Below, piece by piece: positions 1 through 18,586 of a stretch of DNA of 64,000 bases. This stretch comes from Heterotrichella gracilis (taxonomy: Eukaryota > Sar > Xanthophyceae > Tribonematales > Xanthonemataceae), in NCBI GenBank assembly GCA_032358255.1, contig JAULBX010013096.1, positions 1 to 64,000 on the forward strand, written 5' to 3'. Made by a program: the position numbers and the translations under genes. Under the pieces are notes generated by a model. That model was given only the letters and a program-made list of their open reading frames with translations, had not been told where the DNA came from and did not search any database. Every line of letters starts with the position of its first letter. Position 1 is the stretch's first letter.

Positions 1-1842
1 CTTTGGGTTTTGGGTCAAAGGGTCAAAGGTGCAAAGTGCTAAGTGCGGGTGCGCTCGGTGCGCTCCGCTGCGCCTCGAGGCTCGCGGTAGGGGGGGTGAA
101 GGTGGGTCCATGGTCGCTGTGGTGCAGTGCAGCTGTTGGTGGCCACAAGGGCACAGGCACATGAGCACAGACGCTTGGCACTGTACAAGCCTACAAACCT
201 ATGCGCCCCACCCCAGTGACGTGTGATATGTGTCAGTCCCCAGAGTGTGCCTGGGGTGGTGGCTTACTCGTGCACACTAGCCTAGCTATAGCTGCGTGCC
301 GTGCAGCAATCTATACAGTGAGTGCAAAGTTTAAAAATAATAGCTTAGATACGTGACGCCACCACTGGCGTGAATGCAAAGCTTCAAAAACTAGCTTATT
401 TACGTGCGGCCTGGTCAGGCAGTCATAGCCGGCATGCCACATGTGTGCACAGATGGCACGGCGCAGAGGGCATGCATCGATTCGCAAAGAAATGTCCAGG
501 ACGACTCGGCATGATCACGCCGAGTACTGGGTACTTTTGTATCGACACATCTGTAGCGTTTGCTTGCGCTGCCGTGTGCTTGATTGCCCGTGCGTACCTT
601 GGTGGGCGGACGTCGATATAAGGCATGCCACCATCACCCACAGCAGCACCCCCTGCAGCACCCACTTATGGCGAGGCCCTGCCATAGCAGCCCTCGACAT
701 GGGGGCTGTGCTATTGGCCAACGGCTGTGGCTATGTCCCTGTAGCGACGGGTTTCGAGTTGGGTTTGAAACAGCTGTACATGTACCGGGTGTGGTGCGCG
801 CAGATAGGAAACCAGGCAGTGCATCACTTGACAGTGCACACACGCAGTTGGGTTTCGCCAGCCACTAACACAGACGGTGCAAATGAATGGCGCTTGGTCG
901 CCGTCTAATGGAGCATGTGGGTGTCAATGAAGGGTGCCATTTCGGCTCGTCCTATATATACAGTAGTCATGCACCATCGAGTCCAGTGATGGTACACAAC
1001 AGAGCCCCTACCTGTTATGCAAGCTTGAACTATCCGACTGTTCTTCTCGTCAGATCGTATTGTCCTGCGGATAGTGGCCAGTGGCTAGCGGCACAGGACC
1101 TCAGCCGCAGGGTGCCAAAAACGGGAGTCTGAACAGTCAAAGTAGTACTGCTCCAATTCGCTTCGTTAAGAGCAAATACAGATAACAAAGTACTAGCCTT
1201 AGAGTATGGAATGTCAGGTTTACAACGAATGCAGAGGCTTCGTGGACTGGCATGCTTCCGCAAACACGAAACAACGTGCAACCCATCTGGTACACCCTGT
1301 GAAATAACTTCGTACCAGGATGTGGTACGTCACTGAGCAAAGTACAACCCAAGAAGCTTCTGCAGCACCATTTCGACTTCATGGAGGAGACAGGAAGGTT
1401 CAGCAAGGACCCAAGGCAAAAGCACAGGCTTGAGTTCTATTATAGTGCAGGAAATAATAACTGGGCTCTGACACTATCCTATGATACAACATGGTGAGCC
1501 AAGGTCACGTCGGATAGCAGGCTCCAGGCTGACCAACCAAATAGCAGCAAAATCCAGTACGGAAAGCAGAAATAGCCAGTACAGTGTAAATCACGGAGCA
1601 GTACGGGGTGATTGAGAACCCATGCGGCAGAGTAAAAAGTGTGCTTTGTAAAGAATAAACACCTAGGTGCAGGCACCTTGTCCCTGCTATGTAGTGCGTG
1701 CTCTACTCAAATCAGCGCCAAACGGGAGCCACCCAAAGTGACCGGCTGCCACCAAGCACCACCCCACGCCGCTGCTGGTCCACCCCACACCCTGCACCAG
1801 CCGACTATACCCACAGCTCCCCTTGTGCCCCAGCCCCAAGTT
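1..1842. other. Intergenic region, no gene recognised
   Basis: All open frames here are short, overlap on both strands and match nothing I recognise. One local tandem duplication is visible: 321-355 and 373-406 are diverged copies sharing TGCAAAG...CTTA...TACGTG, about 51 bp apart. The right end is the 3' flank of the thioesterase gene on the minus strand. A gene entering from the left edge cannot be excluded, but I see no exon of one. Confidence 0.5.
321..406. repeat. Short tandem duplication (2 copies, about 35 bp each)
   Basis: Two diverged copies at 321-355 and 373-406 share the order TGCAAAG, an A-rich stretch, TAGCTTA and TACGTG. They lie in non-coding DNA and no function is evident. 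Confidence 0.6.
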
Positions 1843-3404
1843 CTATTGTTGCTTGGTGTCCTCTGGCAGCCGTGCCTTCCAGCCAATATTCTGCTGGGGC
1901 GCGTCGTCCCGCACCACCACAAACAACGCCTTGGCCACCGCAAAGGCGGTGCCGCCAGGCCGGTCCTCCATCGTGGCGCTCATCCACAACTGCAACAAGG
2001 TTGCCCCAGTTAGGAATGTTACAGTAGTGGGGCAGGTTTGGAATGCAGTCTCCAGCCACACAGAGCCTCGGCAGAAGACTTTGCAACACAGCAGCAAGTG
2101 GCCTGCTGGGCGCCCGGTTATACAGCAATACATGCAATACAAAATGCAGCCTACCTTTCTGCCCTCCATGCTCTCCAGCTTGACGGAGCACACCATGGTC
2201 ACCCCAGCGGGTATGGGCTGCAACAAACCACAGGTGAGGGTTCAGTAGCTTGTTGTGCCATGGCCGTGGTACACTATGCCCTAAACCCTAAACCAATATT
2301 GTTAACCCCAGGCGCCAAACAAATCACAGCGCTGGCAGTGACACTGTCTGCAACCGTCCAGCCAAGCAGTCACCTCAGAGGACATCACAACACGGGGCGA
2401 GGCGGCGGTGCGCAAGCTATCATGCACAGCTGTAGTGCACCCTTTGCCCTTACACCCTAGACCTACCTTCTTGTAGTCCACCTCCAGGTGGGCGGTGAAG
2501 GCGGGCTTGGCGGGGATGGCCCCGTGCCTGATGAGCGCGATGTACAGCCCCCCAAAGGAGTCGTCAAAGATGGCCGAGGTCAGCCCCCCGTGCACTATCC
2601 GCGGGTGGCCGCACACGCTGGACCCCAGCGCCACCACCGTGCTGAACACCCTGTGCTCCAGGTTGTACACGCACAGCATGTCGCTCAGCAGGCCAGTGGT
2701 CAGCAGGGAGCCAAACTGCAGCAAGCACAGACAAGCAGTCAGAAGTCCACCCCAAGCACAGAGAAGCACTTAGGACTCCACCCCACGCACAGAGCCACAA
2801 TCAGGACTCCACTCCACGCACTCTGAAGCAGTCAGGACTCCACCCCCAAGCACAGCCAAAATGGCAGCATATACTGTGGGGCAACAAACATGGGCGACAG
2901 CCACCAACCCGACACTTCCAGTGCTCAACAACCGCTGAGTGTGTGCAAGAAAGACAGCAATGTAGCCCCACTTGGGACTATGAGCCTTGGTGGTCTTGCA
3001 GCTAGCCAGTGTGATTCCTTTCCAGATCACAGGCCTTGCATTGGACAGTGGGTGGGTCCAAGGTTCAGCACTAGGGTTGTGCTCACCAGGTGATCTGGGT
3101 CAAGCTCCGACTCCCCGCTGATGAGTTGCGAGCCGTGCAGCATGATGTCACAATTGGATGCTGACGCCAGCTCATCGACCCACTCGATCTTCAGCAGCTC
3201 ACTGGGGACGACGCCTGCAACGCTGACGTTGGACTCGTCGTCGCTGCTGGCGCCTGCAGCTTTCAGCATGCCTGAAGAAGGCACTCGTGTTACCGCTGCC
3301 ATTGGGTCTGTGTGCTCATGCCCAAAGTCAGCTGGGTGGTTGTGGAAGATGGGGAAGCTAGGGATCTTCCTCAGGCCCTGCGGGTACAGCGTGGCAGTGG
3401 CCAT
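1843..3404 (-). CDS. Hotdog-fold acyl-CoA thioesterase (PaaI/THEM4-like)
   Basis: Predicted to hydrolyse acyl-CoA thioesters. Four exons read in phase 0 throughout: 3404-3087, 2715-2467, 2217-2155 and 1989-1843, giving 258 residues and a TAG/TGA-type stop at 1843. Residues 1-106 (exon 1) are a divergent, Ser/Asp-rich N-terminal part that could hold a targeting sequence. The hotdog core begins in exon 2; HGGLTSAIFDDSFG at about residues 148-161 is the signature of the PaaI/4HBT superfamily, in which the Asp after the helix is catalytic. A following strand ends DYKK, continued as PIPAG across the exon 2/3 junction, as usual for this family. Exon 3 is only 63 bp. Intron 1 carries a 31-bp minisatellite and intron 2 a telomere-like CCCTAAACCCTAAA run. 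The gene is divergent from the RF2 gene with 916 bp between starts. Substrate and compartment are not deducible. The first ATG at 3404 opens the only frame that joins the domain exons. Confidence 0.85.
2279..2294. repeat. Telomere-like CCCTAAA tandem in thioesterase intron 2
   Basis: Two perfect copies of the plant/chlorophyte telomere heptamer CCCTAAA occur in an intron, far from any chromosome end. It is one of many such interstitial runs in the window. Confidence 0.8.
2724..2848. repeat. 31-bp minisatellite, four copies, in thioesterase intron 1
   Basis: Four head-to-tail units start at 2724, 2755, 2786 and 2817. The first three are exactly 31 bp. Each unit contains GCAC, an AAGCA- or CACAA-type centre, and ends CAGGACTCCACCCC or a close variant. 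A fifth unit start (AGCACAG) follows. The array begins 9 bp upstream (in gene orientation) of the exon 2 acceptor, so it lies across the branch-point region. Confidence 0.8.
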
Positions 3405-4320
3405 CTTGCGGGACAAAGACGCACGCAGCTGTAAGCAAGGCACTTGAAACAGCGACGGAAAGTAGCACCAATTGGATGAGGGGGGCAGGTGCGTTCTGCG
3501 CAAAGGTTGGCTGGCAACAGCTTATATATGTTGCACACCTACTATACGCTAGGCTTCTGTCTCGATTGCATAACAGGTGAGCAACAGCCTTACAGAGCCT
3601 TACGGTGTATCTGCTGGGAAGCAGGGGTGGGGTCGATGACCACGAGCCTCACGTCATCCTTTGACTACGAGCTCCAGAATGAAGTGAACTGCCACGGCGC
3701 GCGTTCAATTCACAGGATCTGCGAGTTCAAATTGTTTATTCCAAGCATCTGTGTGTGCACCAACAGACGAAGGCGGTGTACTTGCGGCGGTCAAGCGCAC
3801 TAAAGGATGACATGTCGGGCACATGGCGCCCACAACCCTTGGCCAGTTTTAAAGACACTTATCCGGTTGCAATCTGCAAGTAGACAGCTTTCGTTGGTGA
3901 GACAAGCTGCAGGTGAGCGTGCAGTCCTTGCAATCTAATAGCAGCCCTCGTACCGTAATGCCCACCGTTTCACGTGGGGGCTCCGTCTCGGCTGCCCAGC
4001 TCACCATGTATATGCATATGCATGCATTGTCTCGTTTGCAATTGCTTGGGTCGTATTATACTCACCCACACCTTGTCTCATCACACAAGAGCGTCGGCAT
4101 GGACGGCTTTGTTGCACTAATTAGCGACCAATATACTTTCCTTAAGGCTGTCCTTTGCCACTGACGCTTCTATACGCCGACTTTCCTCCCTGGTGTGGTG
4201 ACCATGCTGGGAACCATGGCATGCACCTTGGCGAGGCACTGCCACTGACCGCCACAGCCACAAGCTCCAAGTGTCTTTGTGAAGACATCCATTGAAGATG
4301 CGAAGAGTTGTGCGACGACA
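3405..4320. promoter_or_regulatory. Divergent intergenic region between thioesterase and RF2 genes
   Basis: The 916 bp between the two divergent ATGs must hold both promoters and 5' UTRs. I see no clear TATA box. A TATGCATATGCATGCAT palindromic run lies at about 4011-4027, a motif frequent in non-coding DNA here. No coding exon is supported, although an upstream non-coding exon for either gene cannot be excluded. Confidence 0.5.
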
Positions 4321-7300
4321 ATGAGGCTAGCGCATAGGGTGCTGCGTGCGATGCACCGCGCATGCATGCCACACCAATGCCGACCGCAGCAACCAGCAAT
4401 GTACTGCTGCCAGAACCACCTTGGCCAGCATGCGCAACATGCCTTCACTCCACCTGCTTCACCGCATAGCAGTCCCCTCCTGCGGGTGGTGGCCAGGCGG
4501 GTGGTGAGGCCCTTCACCAGCAGCAGCAGCACATGGGTGCGGGGGGGCAAGCTGGTGGCGCAGGCGGAGGCAGGCAAGGTGGACATATCACCAAACATGA
4601 TCAGGCGAAAGGTACGCTGCCTGTGTGAGCCGATTGACCTATTTGCCATATGCATGCATATGCAGGCATACACTCGCACACCACACAGGTTGTTGGCGTG
4701 GACTAGGGTGTCGCAATTCACTCCCGCCTGCTATGCATGCTGTGCTGACCCCACTCCCCCATTGATTTCCTGTTAGGTCGAAGAGCTTCAGGAGCGGGTG
4801 AACGAGGCGGCAAAGGTGGGGCTGGGAACCACTATTTGGGGGGCTTGCGTCCTACGGGACGGAATATGGTGCACTGCTTGCAGCCCCCATATGTGCATCA
4901 TTTTTGGCAGCAATGCCTCAACGAACAGACTGGCCGAATCTTAGCAATACCCATTGCCCCCACTGGCTGTGTTGCCCACTAAGATCTGCCATGCCTCCAG
5001 GTGTCTGACCTGCCCGCCCTGCAGCGCCAGCTGGCATCCCTGGAGCACGATACTTCATCCAGCAGCCTGTGGGACGACCCGCAGGCGGCGCAGGCGCTCA
5101 TGCAGGTGGGGTAAGGGTTTAATGTTTAAGGTTTAGGGTTGAGGGACGACTCACAGGCAATGCAGACGTCATGCAGGTGGGGGCACACCGTGCGCCAAAT
5201 AATATATGGGTGCATTGCACGTACCCCTAACAGGTAAACCGGTCAGGCACACGTGCAGTATGTTTGCCTCATTAGGGTGGCCATGGCTGGAGAGGGGTCC
5301 ATGCATCGCTGTGGTAGCTCCTTTCAGGTGCTGGATGGTGGTGCGCTGCTGCGGCTGTCTCATGTGCCCGCAAGGCCAAACAGCATGGCCCAGGGCCCCA
5401 GCCGTGCATGGGATTGCAATGCCAGGGCAACGGCACATGCACCACAGTATGTGGCCACATGACATCCGTGGCTGCCTGGGTAGGGACACCCCATGCTGCA
5501 GCGCATGCACACCCCGTGGAATAATCATGTTTTCTCCCTACATTGGAAATATTTCCCTCCACTTCCGACCACTAACCTCAACGAGCACCAGGTTGTGCTG
5601 CGCCAGTGCGCCTGCCGCCTGGCATGGAGTGATGCATTGCCCAATCTGTGGAAGGCATGTGGCTGTGTGCTCCATTAATTGCGTATTACAACTTCCCATT
5701 TGTAGGAGGCCACGCGAGTGCGCGGGGAGGTGGCTTCATTGGAGTCGCTGCAGCGGCTGGTGGAGGATGGGCACATGGCGGTGGAACTGCTGGACATGGA
5801 GGTGGGGTGTGGTGGAGAGAGGGGGGGCAGGGGCCCAGCATGTTACCGTGGGGTGTGCACATGATGGTGGGAATGATGCGCATCAGCGCAGGTCACAGGC
5901 ATGCGATGGGTGTGCAACCTGCCTGGTGTATAGCTGGTGCCAGGCAGATATTGCATATCACACCAAATTATGGCAGGGCAGGACAACAGCGGTGCTCATG
6001 CATAAGCCAGGTGCTGCACGTGCCACAACTTCGTGGGTTGTTTTAGGGTTTTAAGGTGTAGGGTGTAGGGTGTAGGGTGCTCTGTTGGCTATGCATTCAA
6101 AAGGGGGTTGTTGAATGGCAGGAGGAGGAGGGGGAGAGCTCTGGCACCCTGCGTGAGGCGCTGGCCATACTCGACAGCCTGCAGGCAGGGCTGGACCAAT
6201 GGGACATGCGCAAGCTGCTCAGTGGGCCATACGACGCCAAGGTAGGGGCGGGGCAGGAAGGCAAACGGGCGCGGTGGGCCATCCTTGGGCTGGGCAGGTG
6301 CCTGCGGGTGACTATGTGGCCTTTGCACGGGCTGCATCTGTGGATCATGCAATGCGCTGGCTGGTGGGAGCATGCAGATACAGTTCCTGCTACACACACC
6401 GGATTGCCCACGTGCTTGTGCTGCTCGGCATGCTCCATGCCACGCGTTGGGCTGCCACCCATCTAATCCATCCCAGATGGGTAGATACAAATAAAAAATA
6501 AAATAGTACAGAGGGTTCATTTAATAAAATTGTATTTATTTTGTAGGATTTTCTAAATATTGAACGCCACCCCTGGCTGCAGGGCGCCGTGGTGACTGTG
6601 TTTGCGGGTGCAGGCGGCACCGACGCACAGGACTGGGCCGAGATGCTTGAGCGCATGTACCTGAGGTGGTGCGCCAGGCAGGGCTACCGCACGCGGGTGG
6701 TGGACAGGCAACAAGGTGCGGGGGCAGGGGGGTGGCCTACTGCATGTTGACCCATTGCACTGCTTGAGTGGTGGCTATGGTTATTTCCATATGACAGTGT
6801 GGCCTTTCCACTGCACATGCATGCATAGTTGCGCTTCCCAGCGCGCGTCCATGCGTTCCATGCATGCCGTCATGCAGCCACCTGTTTTGTAATGAGGTTG
6901 TGTTGCTTGCCAGGGGAGGAAGCCGGGATCAAGTCTGTAGAGATTGAGGTGGAGGGGGAGTACGCGTATGGCTACCTGGCGGGGGAGAAGGGCACACACC
7001 GCCTGGTGCGCCAGTCCCCATTTAGCGCCAAGGCGGCACGCGAGACCAGCTTTGCAGCGGTGGAGGTCATGCCGGTGCTAGGTGGGACCCGAAATCTTCT
7101 CTTATTACTCATCCCTGGGAAACGCGTGCACCCTGCATGGTCTGGTCGCACACTCTGGTGCAGTGCGGGTGTGCGTTTGGAGCCATCGCCATTCCTCGCT
7201 GACAGGCCATGCACAGATGTGCCGAGCCAGTATAGTGCCGAAGAGGCATCGGAGCTTTGACTTTGATTTGCCGCAGCCCAGTATCGTGAGGCCTTTTTTC

Positions 7301-8243
7301 CCTTCCCTCCCTCCTTGGGCCCCTGGCAAAAGGGACCATACCGTAACCACAACCACTCCCTGCCCCCTTGAAATATAATCCCTCCCCCCTTCATGCCTTT
7401 CCCAACAACCACCTTTTCACCCCCGTGCCCCTTGCGCAGGCGAGATGGTTGACGAGGTGACCATCCCCGATGACGACATCGAGGTGACCACCATGCGGGC
7501 GGGGGGCAAGGGGGGGCAGAACGTGAACAAGGTGGAGACCGCGGTGCGCGTGACGCACCTGCCCACAGGCATTGCAGTGCGCTGCCAGGATGAGCGGTCG
7601 CAGTCCATGAACAAGGCCAAGGCAATGACGCGGCTCAAGGTGGGTGGGTGGGGGGTGGTGAGGTGGGGGAGAGAGTGGGGGGCTGCAGTGTTTGTCAGTG
7701 AGGCCGCTCAAGGTGGGGCTGCAGGGGGAGGAAAGCGGGATGGGGCAGGAGCGGTCGGATCATGCAGGGATTGCCCCATTGGTGTTGGTTTGGTTTGGTG
7801 TGGTTTGAGCGGGGCATAGCGAGGGAGCTGAAGCAATGTGCACATGTCACTCCACATTCAGCTGTGTCGCATGCAGCGTATGATTGCCCGGCACATGTTG
7901 CCATGTTCCTACTGCCGCATGCGCCTGCCCCCGTCCCTTCAATCTATACATGCCAACCGCGTCACCCGCGCCACCCTGGCTGCAGGCCCGCCTGCTTGTG
8001 ATTGCCCAGGAGCAGCAGCTGGCGGAGGTGGCGCAGATCCGCGGGGACATGGTCAAGGCGGAGTGGGGCCAGCAAATCCGCAACTACGTGTTCCACCCCT
8101 ACAAGATGGTCAAGGACATGCGCACGGGGGAGGAGACAAGCGACGTGCAGGCGGTGATGGATGGGGACCTGGGGCCCTTCATCACCGCCTACCTGAGGCA
8201 CAAGGGGATGCAGGCGGCGCTGGCGGCGGCGGGGGGGCACTGA
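4321..8243 (+). CDS. prfB: Organellar peptide chain release factor 2 (RF2/PrfB, HCF109-like)
   Basis: Class-1 release factor that recognises UGA/UAA and releases peptides from the organellar ribosome. Exons supported by frame and splice sites: 4321-4611, 4777-4815, 5001-5105, 5706-5801, 6122-6241, 6547-6715, 6914-7081, 7440-7639 and 7986-8243 (481 residues). Residues 1-60 are Arg/Ser-rich with few acidic residues, like a plastid or mitochondrial presequence. [12 protein letters not shown] in exon 3 is the RF2 N-terminal domain. The stop-codon-reading tripeptide SPF (RQSPFSAK, about 308-310) marks it as RF2 rather than RF1. GGQ at about 354-356 ([14 protein letters not shown]) is the catalytic hydrolysis motif and is intact. 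The C-terminus ([13 protein letters not shown], then DGDLGPFI) matches plastid PrfB. Compared with plant homologues about 18-20 residues are missing between exon 3 and the exon at 5706. A candidate exon is 5595-5660, but it would need a GC donor. Intron 3 carries an echo of the exon 3 end. The compartment is inferred; plastid is most likely. Confidence 0.9.
5143..5184 (+). repeat. Echo of RF2 exon 3 end inside the following intron
   Basis: This segment is a diverged copy of 5071-5110, which covers the last 35 bases of exon 3 plus its GTGGGG donor. Both begin GGGACGAC and end CATGCAGGTGGGG, with about six mismatches and a one-base gap over 40 bp. The spacer between them (5111-5142) is telomere-like, containing AAGGGTTT, AAGG and TTTAGGGTT. 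The copy is out of the reading frame and is presumed unspliced. Confidence 0.75.
6041..6085. repeat. Degenerate telomere-like run in RF2 intron
   Basis: Consecutive TTTTAGGG, TTTTAAGG and three GTGTAGGG units lie in the intron before the exon at 6122. They resemble variant telomere heptamers. I find no exon echo beside this run. Confidence 0.6.
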
Positions 8244-11930
<3,687 letters not shown>

Positions 11931-13056
11931 CAGTTGAAGGTCTGAGTGCGGTAGCTAGCAGGTGCACTGGGTGCCGTGTGATGCGCACCGCGTCAAGCAA
12001 ATAATTGTCAGTTCAAAATTTGAAGTTCAAATTGGGCAACTCCTAGGTCAGACAGTATTGTATGCCTATGCAGCATGTGCTCCGCTATTTCCATACCGTG
12101 ACCAGCGTCTTTTTTATCAATTGACTATGCGCATGCCTTCTGCTGTCATAGTGCAGCGCATTGGTATTATTGGCCACACAGCCCCAACAGGGTGCCACGG
12201 TGTGCGGTATCAAATCCTGGCAAATCCTTAATTTTCTTGCCTTTCAAAGCCGTTCAGAATTGTTCACAAACGTTTTAATTGATCTTAAGATCATTGTCCA
12301 ACTCAAGTAAGGCTCAGCCCAAGTTCAACTTGGCGCCATGAGCTGTCAAAAGCTCAAACATGATAATGCATGGCATTGCCATAGCCCATTGGATATCTAA
12401 TGACATTATGCCATCATATGCTATTAATCACAATACTGGAAGGTTATAACACATATGTATTACATGTACAATGTCAGCCAGAACACATTGATTGCCGCGG
12501 CTGCCGCCACCATGCCGCTGTGCGGCATGAGAGGCCCTGTCGGCCTGCCTTTTATCACCAATATTTGCCCGCCACAACCATTATCACAGTAATTGCATGA
12601 TATCAAATTGACTGCACCTCCTTTTCACAGCACCTGCTGCTTGTCAATGAATGATTAATTCCTCCTCAAGGCTTGAATGAAAAAGCAATGTTGACAAAAA
12701 AGAATTGAAATCAAAGGCTTGCGCCACCACCACCCGTATACCAATAGCAAAGTATGCAACTGAGATAACAAACAAACTGCAGACCATAAAACATACTCAC
12801 AGCCCCTAGGCAACCCTATAGGCCATCCAATGATAGCAAGGATGAAATAGCGGCAGCAGCCCTCACTCAGGGAGAGGGAGCTACAGTAACTGCAATGCCA
12901 TGCCATGTCGCAAGCCCAGTTGCATATATTGCGCATGCCCAGTTGTATATATTGCGCATGCATATCATACTATGCGCATTTCCAAGACACTGTCCAACGT
13001 CAGCCCTGCTCCGCCCGCTTGTGCTGCTCCCACATACGCATCCACCCCCCCCCTGC
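11931..13056. other. AT-richer convergent intergenic region
   Basis: This lies between the 3' ends of agmatine deiminase (+) and glutamate dehydrogenase (-). It is visibly AT-richer than its surroundings, especially 12230-12700, with repeated TTCAAATT/AATTTGAA words. A small tandem duplication at 12916-12962 repeats CAGTTG(C/T)ATATATTGCGCATGC. No exon, RNA gene or transposon protein is recognised. Confidence 0.5.
12916..12962. repeat. Short tandem duplication with GCGCATGC core
   Basis: Two adjacent copies of a unit of about 25 bp both read CAGTTG(C/T)ATATATTGCGCATGC, followed by a third partial ATGCATATCATAC. The GCATGC palindrome is common in non-coding DNA of this window. Confidence 0.65.
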
Positions 13057-16488
<3,432 letters not shown>

Positions 16489-18586
16489 CTGTGGGGGTGG
16501 GGCAGGGTGGGTGGGTGGGGGGTGAGGGCGGCATGGGGTGGAGGGTGGTGCGTGGGCGTGGTGCCAGATGCAGGGCTGTGGGTCTCAAATGCTGAAAGAA
16601 GCTGCCAAATAGGTGTAGTGCTGAGCCCTGGTTGAGTATAAGCTATTGCCAACAGTGGGGTGGTGGTGTGAGTGGTGTGGGTGGGTGGGGGGGTACTCCG
16701 ATGCCTGGACTTGTGCCTGTCAGGTGGTGGTGCTTGGCCGATCAGGCAGTGCTGGCAAGGTGATGCAGCAGGAGCGCACCAGCTCCGAACCAGCCACAAT
16801 GCACGACATATATATGGTTTTCGGCACCGGCACGACATGTGAGTGAGTACACGTGATGGCGTGCACGTGTGTGATCAGCATGCCGCTGCCTTGGGCGGTG
16901 GGTTTGTGGAGCGCTCAGGCAAGGTAGTTGTTTATCGTCAAGACAGGTGATAGGGTGTGCGATGTGGTGCTGATGGGTGTTGGGATCGCACCTCGCCGGC
17001 ACCATTGGTAGCAGGGGGTGCTTCCGCAACCTGCGAGCCATGGTGCACAGGGGACAATCACGTGGTGCAGGCAAGGGATCAGTACAACAGCTTTGGACCC
17101 GTGTAGTAAACGGTTATTCGCAACTATTTCCCCTCAAAGCGACGTGGCATTGAAGCTGATCAACATTGATGGCGGTAAGTGCAGGGATAGTCTGCGGGGC
17201 CGAGTGGTGGAATACCCTAGCCTAGTCGCCACAATCGGGTCACCTTCCCTGCTGGACCGTTGGTTGTGAACAGCACGACCTACCCACCCCGAAAGGTGTG
17301 ACGAGACGACTAAGCGAAGATCGGGCAAAAGCAGTGGCTGCAAGGCTTCTACATCAACCTGCGCAGGCCTACCCTCAGGGGGGACAACCCCTGGCTGGGG
17401 ACAAAGCCCATGCACTCCTGGCCGCAACACTCGACCTCTAGCTCGCATGAAAATACAGCAGGAGCAGGTTCAATCACGTGCATCACGACAGCATAAGCCC
17501 ACACCCTTTATGGGCGACGTGGTCCATAGTCCACTTACCAATCCCATCCTGATAGGCTGATGACTGCCGGTAGGGTTGATGTGGAGGCGAGGGGCGCGTT
17601 GTTTCGCACAGGTGGTAGCAGCGAGGGTGTTGAAGGCACCAACTTTGCTGACAGGCACTCGTGTTGCACGTTTAGATAGTTTTCCACGCTTCGCCCTTTG
17701 TCACTGACAAAGCCCCAAGGGGAGTGAAGACTGGGCAATAGCGGGAGCAGAAAGTGGTGGTGAAGGGTTTGTGGTCAGGGCCCTCTGGTATGGGTTTGGC
17801 AGGAACCACTGCAATTTAATCAAGGTGGCAGTGTTGCTGGGTAGAGGGTCCTCACTCCGTGTCTTACCAGCCTGGCCCCATGGACTTGAGTGCTGTAACA
17901 CCAGATATTCCGCTTGCATTTTAATTCATTCTGGCGCACCCTTCAGGCGCACCCTTATAATGGAGCTCCACTAGTGGAAAATCCCAGGTAATTATGTACC
18001 TTTGTAAATTTGACAGCCACTTTGTTGGTAACACGACATGACTTTGCGGCCAGGGCAAGGGCCAATACTGGCCAATGACTGCGGCTGGTTATCCCTGGAC
18101 CAACCACTGATTGCAAGCCACGCTGGACACTGCCACACACCTCATGCGTCATCAGAAGCTGAATGTTATAGACTGTGAATGCTCTGACAAAGGCTGTTCG
18201 CCATGGCAGGTGCACCAGAGCAGGGGTGGGTGCCAATGGGGCAATCGAGTGCATTCAGTATGTGGCAGCGCGAGAGAGTACCAGCCAGTGCTAGCACTGC
18301 TGATTAATTGAAGTATAAACATGCCACGTGTGCAATTTCATTAGTAGCAATTGCTGGCCCAATATTGGTTAGTGTGGAAAATGTACAAGTTGCTTCCGGC
18401 AAAAAATACATGATGGCACGCCAGGATCAGATAGTAACCTCACCCTATGCGAAGCTATTCAGTGCAGCCGCCTTGCCTGAATCATGGTGACCCGACAGGC
18501 GTGCACTGCTCTCGTCATCTCTCCCGCAACCCCCAATTCAATTTGAACAAAACCGAGCAGAATTCCCTAGCCTCCCCTCCCCTCCT
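16489..18586. other. Intergenic region between GDH and aminopeptidase
   Basis: This holds the 5' flank of GDH (possible first coding exon 17547-17539) and the 3' flank of the aminopeptidase gene. Open frames here are short and unconvincing. A minus-strand ATG near 17041 (MARRLRKHPLL) opens a frame but does not splice into GDH in phase. No repeat or RNA gene is recognised. Confidence 0.45.
17539..17547 (-). other. Candidate first coding exon of GDH
   Basis: ATG-GGA-TTG is followed directly by GTAAGT, the strongest donor match upstream of GDH on this strand, and is in phase 0 with the exon beginning at 16488. The resulting start MGLDTIAALM has the right length for class I GDH. The call rests only on splice-site quality and frame. 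Confidence 0.4.

Noticed and set aside
2724-2848. Regular 31-bp repeats considered as a CRISPR-like array
   Set aside because: The units are directly adjacent with no unique spacers, and they sit in a eukaryotic intron; this is a minisatellite.
5206-6054. 282-codon plus-strand frame in the RF2 gene
   Set aside because: It lies mainly in introns and reads the exon at 5706-5801 in the wrong frame.
16742-17074. Minus-strand frame beginning MARRLRKHPLL as GDH transit peptide exon
   Set aside because: Its best donor (GCGAG|GTGCGA) leaves the wrong phase for the exon at 16488, so it cannot join GDH.
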